Source of the DNA: RQOF01 sp964461135
GTDB lineage: Bacteria; Calditrichota; Calditrichia; RBG-13-44-9
Direction of reading: 5' to 3'
DNA: 44,324 nt
NCBI GenBank assembly: GCA_964461135.1
Contig: CAYWTB010000033.1
Coordinates: 1 to 44,324 of the forward strand
Within the stretch, counting starts at the first letter, position 1. Each line of letters opens with the position of its first letter. The notes beneath the pieces are model-generated. The model ran no database searches. It was given only the letters and a program-made list of their open reading frames with translations, and had not been told where the DNA came from. The position numbers were made by a program, and so were the translations under genes. Positions 16,989-25,367 of this stretch are shown here, piece by piece.

Positions 16989-18337
16989 ATATACTGATTG
17001 TTGATGATGAAAAAAACATCCGGCGTTCGCTGGAATTAATTCTGGCGGGGGAAGGATTTTCAGTGAGCACGGCAGGTACTGCTGCTGAAGCGCACCGGGA
17101 GGTTGCTACTGAACCACCGGATATCATTTTTTTGGACGTGCTTCTTCCGGATGAGAACGGGCTTGATGTTCTCAGCGGAATTAAAGAAAAACATCCTGAA
17201 ATAGAGATCGTTATGATTTCCGGCCATGCCACATTGAGTATGGCTGTGCAGGCCACCAAAAACGGTGCCTATGATTTTCTTGAAAAACCGCTTCAGAAAG
17301 AAAAAATTTTACTGACTTTAAACCATCTGCAGGAGAAGCATTTTCTTCATAAACAGTATGAAAACCTGCGGCAGGAATTATCCGGGGAATACCAGATGGT
17401 AGGGGACAGTCCTGCCATTCGCGGGATTATGGAGCAGATCGGAAAAGTGGCCCCGGCCGAGAGCAAAGTGCTGATCCGGGGAGAAAGCGGGACGGGAAAA
17501 GAACTGGTGGCCTGGGCTATCCACCACCTCAGCCCCCGCCGGGAATATCCTTTCATAAAAATGAATTGTGCGGCCATACCGGAGGAACTGACCGAAAGTG
17601 AACTCTTTGGCCACCAGAAAGGCGCCTTTACCGGGGCCACTGCAACAACTGATGGGAAATTTTCGATGGCAGATGGGGGCACGCTGTTTCTGGATGAAAT
17701 CGGCGACATGAGCCTGCGGGTTCAGACTAAGGTGTTGCGGGTGCTGCAGGATGGCAGCTTTGAAAGAATAGGCGGCAAAGATACCCTCTCGGTGGATGTA
17801 AGAGTCATTGCCGCCACTAATAAGAATCTGGAGAATATGGTGAAAACGGGAGAATTCCGCGAAGACCTTTACTTCCGGTTGAACGTTTTTCCCATAACGG
17901 TACCGCCTTTGCGGGAGCGCCCCGGCGATATACCCCTGCTGATATACCACTTTCTGACCCGGTTCTGCCGCAAGAATAACCGCCGGCTGGTGGTTATGGA
18001 GGCGGAGGTGGTGGACATTCTGAAAAAATATTCCTGGCCGGGAAATATACGGGAACTCCAGAATCTGGTGGAAAGATTATTAATTTTGGCCGACGATGAG
18101 CGAATCAGGACAGAGCATCTCCCGGAGTACATTATCTCCTCCTCATCCTCACAACCGGATCTCACAAACGGTACCCCCCCTCTAAAAAAGGTCCGCGAGA
18201 TGGCGGAGCGCAATTATATTGAGATATGCCTGAAGAAATGCGGGGGAAATGTTTCGGAAGCTGCCAGAATAATGGGAATTGAGCGAACCAATCTTCACAA
18301 AAAGATTAAAGCCCTGAAAATAAATGCCGGCAGTTGA
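16985..18337 (+). CDS. Sigma-54-dependent response regulator (NtrC/NtrX family)
   Basis: A 450-residue NtrC-type activator. The receiver domain (1-120) has the acidic pocket DDE at residues 7-9, phosphoacceptor Asp51 (FLDVLLPD), Ser79-type switch (MISGHA) and Lys102 region (FLEKPL). The AAA+ domain has Walker A GESGTGKE at 166-173, the sigma-54-contacting loop GAFTGA at 213-218 and Walker B DEIGDM from Asp237, then the arginine finger region RVIAATNKNL and FREDLYFRLNVFPI. A Fis-type HTH is at the C-terminus (NYIEICLKKCGGNVSEAARI onward). All motifs for ATP-driven opening of RpoN promoters are present, so the organism uses sigma-54. Targets are unknown; the sigma-54-like site at 11609 is a possible one. 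Coupled by ATGA to the kinase. Confidence 0.94.
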   Translation: MNILIVDDEKNIRRSLELILAGEGFSVSTAGTAAEAHREVATEPPDIIFLDVLLPDENGLDVLSGIKEKHPEIEIVMISGHATLSMAVQATKNGAYDFLEKPLQKEKILLTLNHLQEKHFLHKQYENLRQELSGEYQMVGDSPAIRGIMEQIGKVAPAESKVLIRGESGTGKELVAWAIHHLSPRREYPFIKMNCAAIPEELTESELFGHQKGAFTGATATTDGKFSMADGGTLFLDEIGDMSLRVQTKVLRVLQDGSFERIGGKDTLSVDVRVIAATNKNLENMVKTGEFREDLYFRLNVFPITVPPLRERPGDIPLLIYHFLTRFCRKNNRRLVVMEAEVVDILKKYSWPGNIRELQNLVERLLILADDERIRTEHLPEYIISSSSSQPDLTNGTPPLKKVREMAERNYIEICLKKCGGNVSEAARIMGIERTNLHKKIKALKINAGS

Positions 18338-18671
18338 ACGGCTTCACCCGGGATTGCCATCTGGTGTAATTATAATGCCCGGTGCAGAGATCTATGTCAT
18401 GCGGAACTATTTTTACTCCTTTCCGTCCCGGGATCAAAACCATTTGCATTCGGCTCTCATGACCACTTAAAAGAGTCCCGACTCTTCAGCAGGTCATTTT
18501 TAATTTTTTCTCTTCAATTCCTGCCGTTAGCTTTCGGTTGATTTTCACCCGGGAAAATCCTATTTTCTCTTCAATTAGTCAGAATTCATGACATTTTCCT
18601 GCGAGGTTTCCTTAATTTGGGTCCGTTTTATCAGAAGAAAGCATCAAATATTCACTGGAAGGCAGGTTAAT
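18338..18671. other. Intergenic region with a perfect 7-bp dyad
   Basis: About 330 bp after the response regulator. It contains the perfect palindrome AAGAGTC-CC-GACTCTT at 18471-18486, too tightly looped and not followed by a T-run at once, so a protein-binding site is as likely as a terminator. A direct repeat of TTCTCTTCAATT occurs near 18509 and 18565. No gene seen. Confidence 0.45.
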
Positions 18672-19565
18672 ATGACGGAATTATGGGAAATTTCCGCCCA
18701 TGAACATCACGTCACCACCGTATTATTCAGCAGGGATGGCCAATACCTGCTGTCTGCCGGAATGGATCGCCTTATTAAATTATGGGAGGTAGGAAGGTGG
18801 AAACAGGTCTCTGCTTTTAAAGGTCATGAAAAAAGTGTCAATTGCCTGGCATTATCGCCCGACGGGCATCTGCTGGCAAGTGGTTCGACTGACAGTGAGG
18901 TGTATTTGTGGTCCATTCCGGATGGAAAGATTCTCCACAGATTCAAAGGACACAAAAAGACGGTTGCGGCGGTGAAATTTTCGCCTTCCGGTGAGTGGCT
19001 TGCCTCTGCTTCCTATGACGGTGGAGTAAGGTTATGGAAACCGGATAATCCGGCCGATTCGCATGTCTTGAAACATCATACCCGCAATGTGGTTACCCTC
19101 TCCTTCAGTCCGGATGAAGCCCTGCTGGCCTCTGCCGGCCTGGGTGGTGAAATTGTCATATGGTCATTGAAAAGTAAGGAGAAAAACCAAAAAATAAATG
19201 CTCATCCCACCGCTGTTTATTCACTGCTGTTCTCTTCGGACGGGGAATACCTAATATCTTCAGGATACGATCATAGAATAAAATGGTGGTCTAATCCAAA
19301 CCGACAATTAATCCGGTCATATTCACTGGAAATGCCCGGTGTGCATTGTATGGCCTTTTCTCCGGACGCCTGCTATCTGGCGGTAACGGTGGAAAAGGGC
19401 ATACAAATCTGGGAGGTGGGGGAACACAAGCTGGCAAGAACAATTTCCATCCCGGCCAAAGGGGTGTATGGTATTTCGTTTTCTCCGGATGGCCGCTGGC
19501 TGGCATCGGCTGCAGCGGATAAAAAAATTCGGATTTGGGATATGTATTCACTCTTGAAAGGATAA
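18672..19565 (+). CDS. WD40 repeat protein
   Basis: About 297 residues made entirely of WD40 blades, enough for one seven-bladed propeller. Typical units are VTTVLFSRDGQYLLSAGMDR then LIKLWEV, VNCLALSPDGHLLASGSTDS then EVYLWSI, and VAAVKFSPSGEWLASASYDG then GVRLWKP. Further units end in EIVIWSL, RIKWWSN, GIQIWEV and KIRIWDM. There is no signal peptide or enzymatic domain, so a cytoplasmic scaffold is inferred. The start at 18672 is preferred because AAGGCAGG lies seven bases upstream; an in-frame ATG at 18588 would add a basic, non-repeat extension without a ribosome site. The stop lies five bases before the amidase start, so the two are probably one operon, but no functional link is evident. 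Confidence 0.88.
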   Translation: MTELWEISAHEHHVTTVLFSRDGQYLLSAGMDRLIKLWEVGRWKQVSAFKGHEKSVNCLALSPDGHLLASGSTDSEVYLWSIPDGKILHRFKGHKKTVAAVKFSPSGEWLASASYDGGVRLWKPDNPADSHVLKHHTRNVVTLSFSPDEALLASAGLGGEIVIWSLKSKEKNQKINAHPTAVYSLLFSSDGEYLISSGYDHRIKWWSNPNRQLIRSYSLEMPGVHCMAFSPDACYLAVTVEKGIQIWEVGEHKLARTISIPAKGVYGISFSPDGRWLASAAADKKIRIWDMYSLLKG

Positions 19566-19570
19566 ATTTT

Positions 19571-21229
19571 ATGAAGAAAATAATTCAATCCGTTGTGACG
19601 GCAATTTTGTTTCTGGCTTTTTCAAAAGGCCTTTTGGCTACCGGGGACAGTCTGACAGTGGGTGATGTGTCCGCAGCCGAAAAACTTATCGGGCTGCACT
19701 TCAATGAGGCCCAGCGGGATTCCATGATGGATGAACTGAAAGATAATCTGAAAAATTATAAACAGCTTCGGGGTGTAAATATTGGAAACAATGTACCGCC
19801 GGCTCTTATTTTTAATCCCGTGCCCATGGGTTTTGCCTTTGACTTAAATCAGCGTCCCATTGTGTGGGGACTGCCTCAGCAGATTACAGTCCCGTCTAAT
19901 TTCGAAGAACTGGCTTTTTATTCGGTAGGTGAACTGGCGGAACTCATCCGCACCAGGCAGATTACCTCCGAAGCCCTGACCCGCATGTACCTGCAGCGTC
20001 TGAAAAAATATGATTCCCTGCTGAATTGTGTGGTTACCCTCACCGAGGATAGTGCCCTGGCCCGGGCCAGAAGAGCAGACCGCGAGATTGCGGCGGGGAA
20101 TTACCGGGGACTGCTCCATGGTATTCCTTATGGCGCAAAAGACCTGTTAACCGTTCAGGGTTATAAAACCACCTGGGGCGCCGGACCGTATAAGGATCAA
20201 TATCTGGATGAAACTGCCACGGTTGTAGGTAAACTAAACGATGCCGGAGCTGTACCGGTGGCCAAACTGAGTATGGGGGCACTGGCCTGGGGGGATGAAT
20301 GGTTTGGGGGCCAGACGAAAAATCCCTGGGATCTGAAACAGGGAAGCAGCGGGTCATCAGCCGGCTCAGCTGCAGCAACTTCAGCCGGGCTGGTGGCATT
20401 TGCCATTGGCACCGAAACCTGGGGATCCATTGTATCCCCCTCTACCCGCTGTGGCACCACAGGATTGCGTCCCACCTTTGGCAGGGTAAGTCGCACCGGA
20501 GCCATGGCCCTCAGCTGGAGCATGGACAAGATCGGGCCCATCTGCAGAAATGTGCAGGATTGTGCCATGATTTTTGATGCCATTCGCGGGCCGGACGGAA
20601 TAGATGCCACGGTCATCGAAGCACCGTTTAATTATCCGTCCGACATTCATTGGCAGGAGCTGCGCATTGGTTATCTTCACAAGGAATTTGAGGAAGATAC
20701 GCTCCGGCAGACCCAAAATGAAGCGACCCTGGCGAAATTGAGGGAATGGAAGACACAGCTGGTTCCCATTGAACTGCCCAATCTCCCCGTGAATGCCATG
20801 TCCATTATTCTGTCGGCTGAAGGCGCTGCAGCTTTTGATGATCTCACCCGTTCAGGACTGGATAGCCTGCTGGTGCGCCAGATAAAAAATGCCTGGCCTA
20901 ATGTATTCAGAGCCTCCCGCTTCATTCCGGCTGTGGAATACCTGCAGGCCAACCGCTTGAGAACCATCCTGATTCAGCAGATGAATGAGCTGATGCAGCG
21001 AGTGGACCTGTTTGTGGCACCTTCTTTCGGAAATAATCTTTTAGTCACCAATCTTACCGGTCATCCCGCTGTGGTGCTCCCCAATGGTTATGATGACAGC
21101 GGGCATCCGGTAAGTATTACTTTTACCGGACAGTTGTATGATGAAGGCACACTTATGGCCGTGGCAAAGGCATTCCAGGATTCCACCGGTTTTCAGACCA
21201 AACATCCGCCTTTGTTTGAGGTGAAGTGA
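19571..21229 (+). CDS. Exported amidase (amidase-signature family)
   Basis: A 552-residue amidase-signature enzyme with a signal peptide (MKKIIQSVVTAILFLAFSKG, cleavage near LLA). The Ser-cisSer-Lys triad is complete: Lys190 in YGAKDLL, cis-Ser262 in the glycine/serine-rich GSSGSSAGS (258-266) and nucleophile Ser286 in WGSIVSPS, 24 residues on as in GatA. The signature continues with CGTTGLRPTFGRVSRTGA and DKIGPICR. An N-terminal domain of about 100 residues with a SLTVGDVSAAEKLIGLHF start precedes the catalytic region. Export excludes a role in Glu-tRNA(Gln) amidotransfer and points to hydrolysis of amides or peptides in the periplasm. The ATG at 19571 has GAAAGGAT upstream; GC-rich codon use matches neighbours. 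Substrate unknown. Confidence 0.9.
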   Translation: MKKIIQSVVTAILFLAFSKGLLATGDSLTVGDVSAAEKLIGLHFNEAQRDSMMDELKDNLKNYKQLRGVNIGNNVPPALIFNPVPMGFAFDLNQRPIVWGLPQQITVPSNFEELAFYSVGELAELIRTRQITSEALTRMYLQRLKKYDSLLNCVVTLTEDSALARARRADREIAAGNYRGLLHGIPYGAKDLLTVQGYKTTWGAGPYKDQYLDETATVVGKLNDAGAVPVAKLSMGALAWGDEWFGGQTKNPWDLKQGSSGSSAGSAAATSAGLVAFAIGTETWGSIVSPSTRCGTTGLRPTFGRVSRTGAMALSWSMDKIGPICRNVQDCAMIFDAIRGPDGIDATVIEAPFNYPSDIHWQELRIGYLHKEFEEDTLRQTQNEATLAKLREWKTQLVPIELPNLPVNAMSIILSAEGAAAFDDLTRSGLDSLLVRQIKNAWPNVFRASRFIPAVEYLQANRLRTILIQQMNELMQRVDLFVAPSFGNNLLVTNLTGHPAVVLPNGYDDSGHPVSITFTGQLYDEGTLMAVAKAFQDSTGFQTKHPPLFEVK

Positions 21230-21241
21230 GACTTTTATTAA

Positions 21242-21486
21242 AAGTTTAAGGCTCAAGGCTAAAGGCAGGTTACAGGATTCAGGTGCCAGGAACCGGTGTC
21301 AATAGGCAGTCGGGCCGTCTCGCTGTCGATCACCGGACAAGCGGTCGGCAAAAGTAGTCCACGAATTACACGAATTTTGTTCCTGGGAAGCCTTTAGCCT
21401 TTAGCCTTTGTCCTTTATCCTTTATCCAGTATCCAGAATCAAGACTCAAGGAACAAGGCATGAGAATCAAGAAGCAAGTGCTGGGT
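21242..21486. repeat. Intergenic heptad-period repeat locus A
   Basis: Two arms with an exact 7-bp period flank a core without it. The left arm (21242-21297) has eight in-phase heptads, beginning with AGGCTCA and AGGCTAA and drifting to ATTCAGG. The right arm (21389-21486) has about 14 in-phase heptads, beginning with AGCCTTT three times, passing through ATCCTTT and ATCCAGA to ATCAAGA. The start of the left arm and the start of the right arm are roughly reverse complements (AGGCTAAAGG versus CCTTTAGCCT), so the locus is a long imperfect inverted repeat. The core contains CCACGAATTACACGAATT at 21359-21376, itself a 9-bp direct repeat. No coding function is apparent. Confidence 0.8.
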
Positions 21487-21542
21487 AGGTATGAAGTTCG
21501 AGTACTATTTAGCTTTTCTGGTTGGATTATTACACATTTTCT

Positions 21543-21570
21543 GCGGGATGCTAAAATCTGGCATCACCGC
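21543..21570. promoter_or_regulatory. Hairpin upstream of the nitroreductase gene
   Basis: GCGGGATGC and GCATCACCGC form a nine-pair stem with one bulged A and a nine-base loop. No T-run follows on either strand, so it is not a standard terminator. It lies about 70 bp before the nitroreductase start and could be a leader structure or a protein site. Confidence 0.4.
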
Positions 21571-21638
21571 TTAAAAAAGATTCTTATTTTGCCCTGACCG
21601 GTTCTATTGTTTAGATTTGTTAAAAAATAAAGTCCAAG

Positions 21639-22166
21639 GTGGATACTCCCGAAATTTTAGCAATCATATTAAAGCGGCGATCAGTCAGGGCTTTTCTCTC
21701 AGACAAAATTCCCCGGCACCATATTGATCAATTCATTGAAGCATTGCGCTGGGCGCCGTCAGCCGGAAACAGGCAACCCTGGCATTTTATCCTTGTTCAC
21801 CGCCAGTCGCTTAAAGATGAATTGGCGCGGGCAGCTTACGGGCAGCATTTTATTTCGCAGGCACCGCTGATATTCGTAGTGTGCGCTATCCCCGGGCAGT
21901 CTGGATCCCGCTACGGCCAGCGCGGGCGGGAATTATATGTTTATCAGGACACCGCCGCCGCGGTGCAGAATCTGCTGCTGCTGGCCACGGCATTAGGCTA
22001 CGGATCCTGTTGGGTAGGGGCGTTTGATGAAAATGAAGTCTCACGAATCCTCAAGTTGCCGGGAGAGATGCGAGCGGTGGCCCTGATACCCGTCGGTAAA
22101 CCGGCAACGTATCCCCGGCCGACCAGTCGCTTGGCAAAAGATGATACTGTGACAATTCTGGAATAG
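21639..22166 (+). CDS. Nitroreductase family FMN-dependent oxidoreductase
   Basis: A 175-residue member of the nitroreductase fold, which uses FMN and NAD(P)H to reduce nitro groups, quinones or flavins. Landmarks are the FMN-phosphate motif KRRSVRAF near residue 12, the loop LRWAPSAGNRQPWHFILV, the dimer/FMN segment YQDTAAAVQNLLLLATALGYGSCWVGAF and the C-terminal VALIPVGKPA. It is at the short end of the family, which is usual for this SagB/NfnB-like subgroup. The start is a GTG at 21639, chosen because it places the first helix correctly and nothing in frame lies upstream. No signal peptide, so cytoplasmic. The stop is 10 bp before the outer-membrane protein start, suggesting joint transcription. 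Specific substrate not readable. Confidence 0.88.
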   Translation: MDTPEILAIILKRRSVRAFLSDKIPRHHIDQFIEALRWAPSAGNRQPWHFILVHRQSLKDELARAAYGQHFISQAPLIFVVCAIPGQSGSRYGQRGRELYVYQDTAAAVQNLLLLATALGYGSCWVGAFDENEVSRILKLPGEMRAVALIPVGKPATYPRPTSRLAKDDTVTILE

Positions 22167-22176
22167 AGTGGACTGC

Positions 22177-23898
22177 ATGAAAATTACCGGATTACTTTTA
22201 TTTTTTGTGATACTGAGCGGTTTTTCCGTTTTGCCTGCAAGGGCACAGGAAGTCTATGCGGCTTCGGATTCTCAGGCTGTAGTAGAGCTGACCGCTGAAG
22301 AAATGCAGTTCTACCGGGCGGATTTTTTTCCCCTGAGCCTGGCTGAAAAGGGACGCCAGAGTGCCCCCACCTGGCGGGGAATGCCTCCCGGATTTCTGGA
22401 TACGCGTTTTGAGTGGGTACCCCTGGTTAATCCCCTGTGGGGATACTGGGATAATCAACTCGTACCCATTGAAATTATCAGTCAGGGTAAAGTAGATCAG
22501 ACCGATCTTACCTACCAGCTCATTCCCCTGGCGGTTACAGAGCAGGGGACTCCTGTAACACGCATTGCCTATGCCCAGGATTTCCAGTTTGGCATGTCCT
22601 ATCTGGATGGTACCCTAACCCGCTTTTACCGGAAAAACAGTTATTTCAGGCTGGGCGGTAAGAATTTTATTCGAAACGGCTCTGCGGGATCATATAGTAA
22701 ATTTCATGTAAATACTTACCGGGTACAATTTCATCATCAGTTTTCAGGAAAAATCAGTGCGGATCTGTGGTACTGGCAGTTGCGTCACAAGTTTGCGCTT
22801 TCACCGTTTCCGGTGGTCTCGGAACTCCAGCAGTTCCACCGGATCGGCCAGGTCTTCTGGCTTAATCTGCATTTTGATCCGGATTCAACTCAGAACCTGG
22901 TGATAACTCCTTACGGATACAAGTGGGGAGACCGTTTCCACACTGAAAATTATACACAACAACGGAAAACCGAGCTCTATTCCAGCGGCCTGAAAGCGAA
23001 TTATAAGCGAGTCACCCGCTTCGGAACTTTTGGATTGGATGGCAACGCCATCCGCCATAAAATTACCCGGGCTTTCGTTTTCAGGAAAAAAGAACAGTAT
23101 GACGGGCAGATCGCCGCCAGTTTGCAAACGGGAACCTCAAATATTTGGCTGGACATGCGATTGGGGTACCGGTTTGTCCCGGACGTGGGTAGTGCCCCCG
23201 AACTGGCCGCCAGCTGGGGCTGGGAGCCATTGCACAACTTGAAGAGTGTGCTTTCTCTTTACCAGAAACCGCAAAGCCTGCCCCTCAGCGTTCTTTACTG
23301 GACCGGATATTTCGTTACCGCTCTTTCCGATCCCAAACTGCCAATACGCCAGGGGTTCTCCTGGAAGGTTCGGTTGTCCTCGATCCCCGGTCTGCAGATT
23401 GGTCTGGAACCGTATTACAATGTATTTTCCAATGCCTGGACCTACCGTACTGCGGATCAGCAATTCATCCAGCAGAATTTCGACAACACGGGGATTCTCT
23501 GTGATGCCGGAATAAAATTTTGGGTTTTTGATATCCACGATGAATTTACCTATAATTTTGAAAAAAGTTATATCCCGGAAATAAATAATATCATTAAAGT
23601 AAGATTACCCATTACATTGTTCGGTGGTGCACTGAAACTTGAAAATTACGGCATCTATCACTTCATCAGGAAATGGTACCGGGTTGATTTTGATCCGCTG
23701 GTAAATCAGTATTATCAGAGCGGTCAGGCACTTGATGATCTGCATCTTATGGACGCTAAAATCCTGGCTCATATTAAGACAGCCACTCTATTTTTTGTAT
23801 GGGAAAATCTGCTGTCCCAGGATTATGCCCTGGTGGACGATTATAGCGAGGTGTACCGGTTGTTCCGCTTCGGCATCTACTGGACACTCTTCGATTAA
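22177..23898 (+). CDS. Putative outer-membrane beta-barrel protein
   Basis: A 573-residue protein with a clear signal peptide (MKITGLLLFFVILSGFSVLP, cleavage after ARA). It has a pattern of alternating hydrophobic and polar residues rich in Tyr, Trp and Phe throughout. The body reads as repeated amphipathic strands (YRVQFHHQFSGKISADLWYW, TSNIWLDMRLGYRFVP, GLQIGLEPYYNVFSNAWTYR) and ends in a strand with a terminal aromatic (FRFGIYWTLFD). It resembles the barrel portion of putative porins and TonB-dependent-receptor-like proteins of FCB bacteria but shows no plug domain. The ATG at 22177 is preferred over a GTG at 22168. It follows the nitroreductase closely and precedes pgpA. Transport role is inference. 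Confidence 0.75.
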   Translation: MKITGLLLFFVILSGFSVLPARAQEVYAASDSQAVVELTAEEMQFYRADFFPLSLAEKGRQSAPTWRGMPPGFLDTRFEWVPLVNPLWGYWDNQLVPIEIISQGKVDQTDLTYQLIPLAVTEQGTPVTRIAYAQDFQFGMSYLDGTLTRFYRKNSYFRLGGKNFIRNGSAGSYSKFHVNTYRVQFHHQFSGKISADLWYWQLRHKFALSPFPVVSELQQFHRIGQVFWLNLHFDPDSTQNLVITPYGYKWGDRFHTENYTQQRKTELYSSGLKANYKRVTRFGTFGLDGNAIRHKITRAFVFRKKEQYDGQIAASLQTGTSNIWLDMRLGYRFVPDVGSAPELAASWGWEPLHNLKSVLSLYQKPQSLPLSVLYWTGYFVTALSDPKLPIRQGFSWKVRLSSIPGLQIGLEPYYNVFSNAWTYRTADQQFIQQNFDNTGILCDAGIKFWVFDIHDEFTYNFEKSYIPEINNIIKVRLPITLFGGALKLENYGIYHFIRKWYRVDFDPLVNQYYQSGQALDDLHLMDAKILAHIKTATLFFVWENLLSQDYALVDDYSEVYRLFRFGIYWTLFD

Positions 23899-23939
23899 TA
23901 ACTCAGAATTTGTAAGTAATTTTGTTCAAAAGGTTGCAC

Positions 23940-24386
23940 GTGAGACTAATATATATTTTATTCGCCACCGGATTCGGAGCGGGATACTCACCTCTGGCTC
24001 CCGGAACCGCCGGGAGTCTGTTGAGCATGCTGCTTATCTATTTCTTTATCCCCACCGGCTCCCTGCTGTTGCTTCTGCTCATCCTCTTGTTTTTTATTAT
24101 AGGCGTGTATTCAGGCACTGTCATGGAAAAACTGTACGGCGAGGATCCTTCCATTGTGGTAATTGATGAAATGGTCGGAATGGGCATTAGCCTGTTGTTT
24201 ATTCCCAGGACCTGGCCGCTGTTTCTGATCGCCTTCCTCCTTTTTCGCATGTTCGATATTGTAAAGCCACCCCCGGTAAATGCATCACAAAAATTAAAAG
24301 GTGGCTGGGGGATCATGGTGGATGATTTACTGGCAGGCATCTATGCATTTCTGGGAGTACACATTATCTACTGGTTTATGAACTGA
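23940..24386 (+). CDS. pgpA: Phosphatidylglycerophosphatase A
   Basis: A 148-residue integral membrane phosphatase that converts phosphatidylglycerol phosphate to phosphatidylglycerol in the inner membrane. Family motifs are all present: GFGAGYSPLAPGTAGS at the start, VIDEMVGMGI, FRMFDIVKPPPVNASQ and the acidic GGWGIMVDDLLAGIYA. Four hydrophobic segments lie between them. I start at the GTG at 23940 because AAAAGG lies six bases upstream. A TTG at 23922 in frame would add six residues. The length is close to the usual 150-170 residues. Confidence 0.93.
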   Translation: MRLIYILFATGFGAGYSPLAPGTAGSLLSMLLIYFFIPTGSLLLLLLILLFFIIGVYSGTVMEKLYGEDPSIVVIDEMVGMGISLLFIPRTWPLFLIAFLLFRMFDIVKPPPVNASQKLKGGWGIMVDDLLAGIYAFLGVHIIYWFMN

Positions 24387-24477
24387 TTTGCGGATCTTCT
24401 CAACGCCTCACGGAAAAAGTTTGTATCGCGGGTGACATCACTTTAAATTATCACTTTGTTAAATTAGCCGAGGTGCT

Positions 24478-24850
24478 ATGTTTTTCCTTCAACATTTCAG
24501 TAAATTGATTAAAATTCTTTGCTCTGGCGCTTCCCCCTCGCAGATAGCCGGTAAAGTGGAAAATATTGTGTCGCGCCAGAGCGTGATCGGAAAACCAACC
24601 ATCATTACCCTGAGTGGAACGCGCCGGGATCAGGTGGCGCTCGATATTAAGGGGACTCTGGATTACCAGGAAGGAACAGGAAATCAGAAAACAGATTGAA
24701 AAAATTGAAATGGAGGTGAATAAACAGAAACAGGCGGCAACTGATAAACAGAAAGAAATAGGACAACAGATTGCCGCGAAAAAGAAAGAGTTGGAAAATA
24801 AAGCCGGGGAGGAAGCCAAGAAGAAGTTGAAAGATTTATTTAATAAATAA
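24478..24850 (+). pseudogene. Remnant of a large TIGR03545-like envelope protein (C-terminal part, frameshifted)
   Basis: Two overlapping frames make sense only if read as one broken gene. The first (from 24478) gives FCSGASPSQIAGK-like text, PTIITLSGTRRDQVALDIKG and then a stop at 24697. The second, shifted near 24660-24670, gives a charged coiled coil from RKEQEIRKQIEKIE to KKKLKDLFNK ending at 24850. A beta-rich AsmA-like segment followed by a Lys/Glu coiled coil ending in LKxLF is the C-terminal pattern of TIGR03545-type proteins, which are normally many hundreds of residues longer. Nothing upstream of 24478 encodes the rest. I infer a decayed 3' remnant. The alternative is a short real protein from the second frame (24614-24850, 78 residues). 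Confidence 0.5.
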
Positions 24851-24866
24851 AACAGGAGGACCCGAT

Positions 24867-25367
24867 ATGAATGTTGTAAATAAACTGACACTGGTTGTGG
24901 TAAGCTTTATGTTATTATTACTGAGTACCTCTTCCGTTTTGGCCCATTGCCAGATTCCCTGCGGAATCTATGGGGATGAGTTGTGCTTTAAGATAATCGA
25001 TGAGGATATTACAACTATTGAAAAATCCATGAATCAGATAACGGCTCTTTCAAAAGAATCGCCCGTGAATTATAATCAGCTGGTTCGCTGGATTACAAAT
25101 AAAGAGGAACATGCCGGCAAAATCCAGGATATTGTCAATGCATATTTTTTAACCCAGCGGATAACGCCGGCAGATCCTTCCGATACAAATGCATATAAGG
25201 ATTATACCCAAAAACTGGCCCTGCTTCAGCAGATGCTCTACTATGCCATGAAAACGAAGCAAACCACTGATTTGGCTCATGTGGAAAAACTTCGTTCGCT
25301 GCTCAAGGAATTCCATGATGTTTATTTCGGACCGGAAGATAAAGAACATTTGAAAGAGCATCACTAG
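24867..25367 (+). CDS. sodN: Nickel superoxide dismutase with Sec signal peptide
   Basis: A 166-residue precursor of Ni-SOD, which disproportionates superoxide. The nickel hook of the family is HCxxPCGxY at the mature N-terminus, with His1, Cys2 and Cys6 as ligands. Here HCQIPCGIY starts at residue 27, directly after a signal peptide (LVVVSFMLLLLSTSSVLA) with an ideal signal-peptidase site. Cleavage would therefore create the free His1 amine that nickel needs. The following helices (DEDITTIEKSMNQIT, LVRWITNKEEHAGKIQDIV) match the Ni-SOD four-helix bundle. The His-rich tail (KEHLKEHH) could also bind metal. An AGGAGG site precedes the ATG. An exported, periplasmic enzyme is inferred. No separate SodX-type protease gene is seen nearby and none is needed if signal peptidase acts. 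Confidence 0.9.
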   Translation: MNVVNKLTLVVVSFMLLLLSTSSVLAHCQIPCGIYGDELCFKIIDEDITTIEKSMNQITALSKESPVNYNQLVRWITNKEEHAGKIQDIVNAYFLTQRITPADPSDTNAYKDYTQKLALLQQMLYYAMKTKQTTDLAHVEKLRSLLKEFHDVYFGPEDKEHLKEHH

